Assembly (NCBI GenBank): GCA_964058845.1
Contig: CAXKVR010000791.1
Span: 1-17,370, forward strand
From: Carex sylvatica
Taxonomy: Eukaryota; Streptophyta; Magnoliopsida; Poales; Cyperaceae
Direction: 5' to 3'
DNA length: 17,370 nucleotides
Positions 17,150 through 17,370 of the stretch are shown piece after piece. The notes below the pieces were generated by a model. It worked only from the letters and a program-made list of their open reading frames with translations. It was not told where the DNA came from and made no database searches. The position numbers and the translations under genes are program-made. Positions within the stretch are counted from its first letter, which is position 1. Each line of letters starts with the position of its first letter.

Positions 17150-17296
17150 AAGGCCAGAGAACAATTGAAATTTAATTCAAGTCCAATTTTAGACACTAGT
17201 TATACATCGCTCCAAAAGGGTTTATAAGAACACAATTTTTTTTAGTTTTAAAAACTAAAAAATCAAATTAGGGATTTTTTTTGGTATTCCATAGAT

Positions 17297-17357
17297 GAGA
17301 TTGAACCAATGATTGGTTCCATTAAAGTATTCACAGAGATTGAATCAATGGTTCGAT
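17297..17357. repeat. Short direct repeat with CCAAT palindrome
   Basis: GAGATTGAAYCAATG occurs at 17297 and 17336. The first copy runs into GAACCAAT-G-ATTGGTTC (17303-17319), a perfect palindrome with a one-base centre. Confidence 0.6.
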
Positions 17358-17370
17358 TTTCAGTAGTTTG

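Larger units (their letters stand above)
15306..17370. other. AT-rich intergenic DNA, no gene
   Basis: An 85-codon minus-strand frame (15905-16162) is Phe/Leu/Lys-rich in AT-rich DNA and shows no motif. I see no RNA gene and no transposon with defined ends. A TG microsatellite and T run lie at 17115-17149, and a short repeat at 17297-17357. Confidence 0.5.

Noticed and set aside
17302..17316. 15-base match (TGAACCAATGATTGG) to the 3' end of VQ copy 1, suggesting a third VQ remnant
   Set aside because: No VQ motif or other VQ similarity nearby. One 15-base match is not far from chance over this window.

Overview
This window looks like repeat-rich nuclear DNA from a flowering plant, probably a eudicot. 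The reasons are a Ty3/gypsy retrotransposon primed by initiator tRNA-Met, long plant-type solo LTRs, several hAT- and MULE-like non-autonomous DNA transposons, and two short intronless genes of the plant VQ-motif family. I see no tRNA, rRNA, CRISPR array or bacterial-type operon. The species cannot be named from sequence alone.

Layout. Positions 1-6609 are a decayed Ty3/gypsy retrotransposon on the minus strand, cut by the left window edge. In its own 5'->3' order it has an LTR (6073-6609), a tRNA-iMet primer-binding site (6058-6069), a broken gag with a zinc knuckle (5995 to about 4786), a protease and a reverse transcriptase running off at position 1. The protease is split by an insertion whose ends I could define: a solo LTR at 1027-4499 (target duplication ATTTG), itself split by a second solo LTR of the same family at 2194-3976 (target duplication GTAGC). 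This gives a three-layer nest.

Positions 6610-12186 hold no convincing gene. They contain AT-rich DNA; a GC-rich hAT-like element at 7724-8382; a MULE-like MITE at 9073-9271; a 602-bp hAT-like element at 9641-10242 with an 8-bp target duplication; a MULE-like MITE at 10936-11131 with an 11-bp target duplication; and a fold-back MITE at 11741-12169.

The host genes are two paralogous VQ-motif proteins, both on the minus strand: 12195-12497 (100 aa) and 14177-14539 (120 aa). VQ proteins are known as partners of WRKY transcription factors. The first gene has a near-perfect 28-bp palindrome about 145 bp upstream in which both arms carry a WRKY-binding W-box core (TTGACT), and its stop codon lies only 25 bp from the fold-back MITE. 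Both genes share a 17-bp upstream block with one mismatch. Far-upstream sequence of the second gene (14875-15305) is repeated, in the same order and orientation, at 6674-8482. This suggests a third duplication unit, whose own gene would lie left of the retrotransposon, outside this window. In that comparison each copy serves as the empty-site control for a transposon in the other.

Positions 15306-17370 are AT-rich, with microsatellites and no gene I can support.
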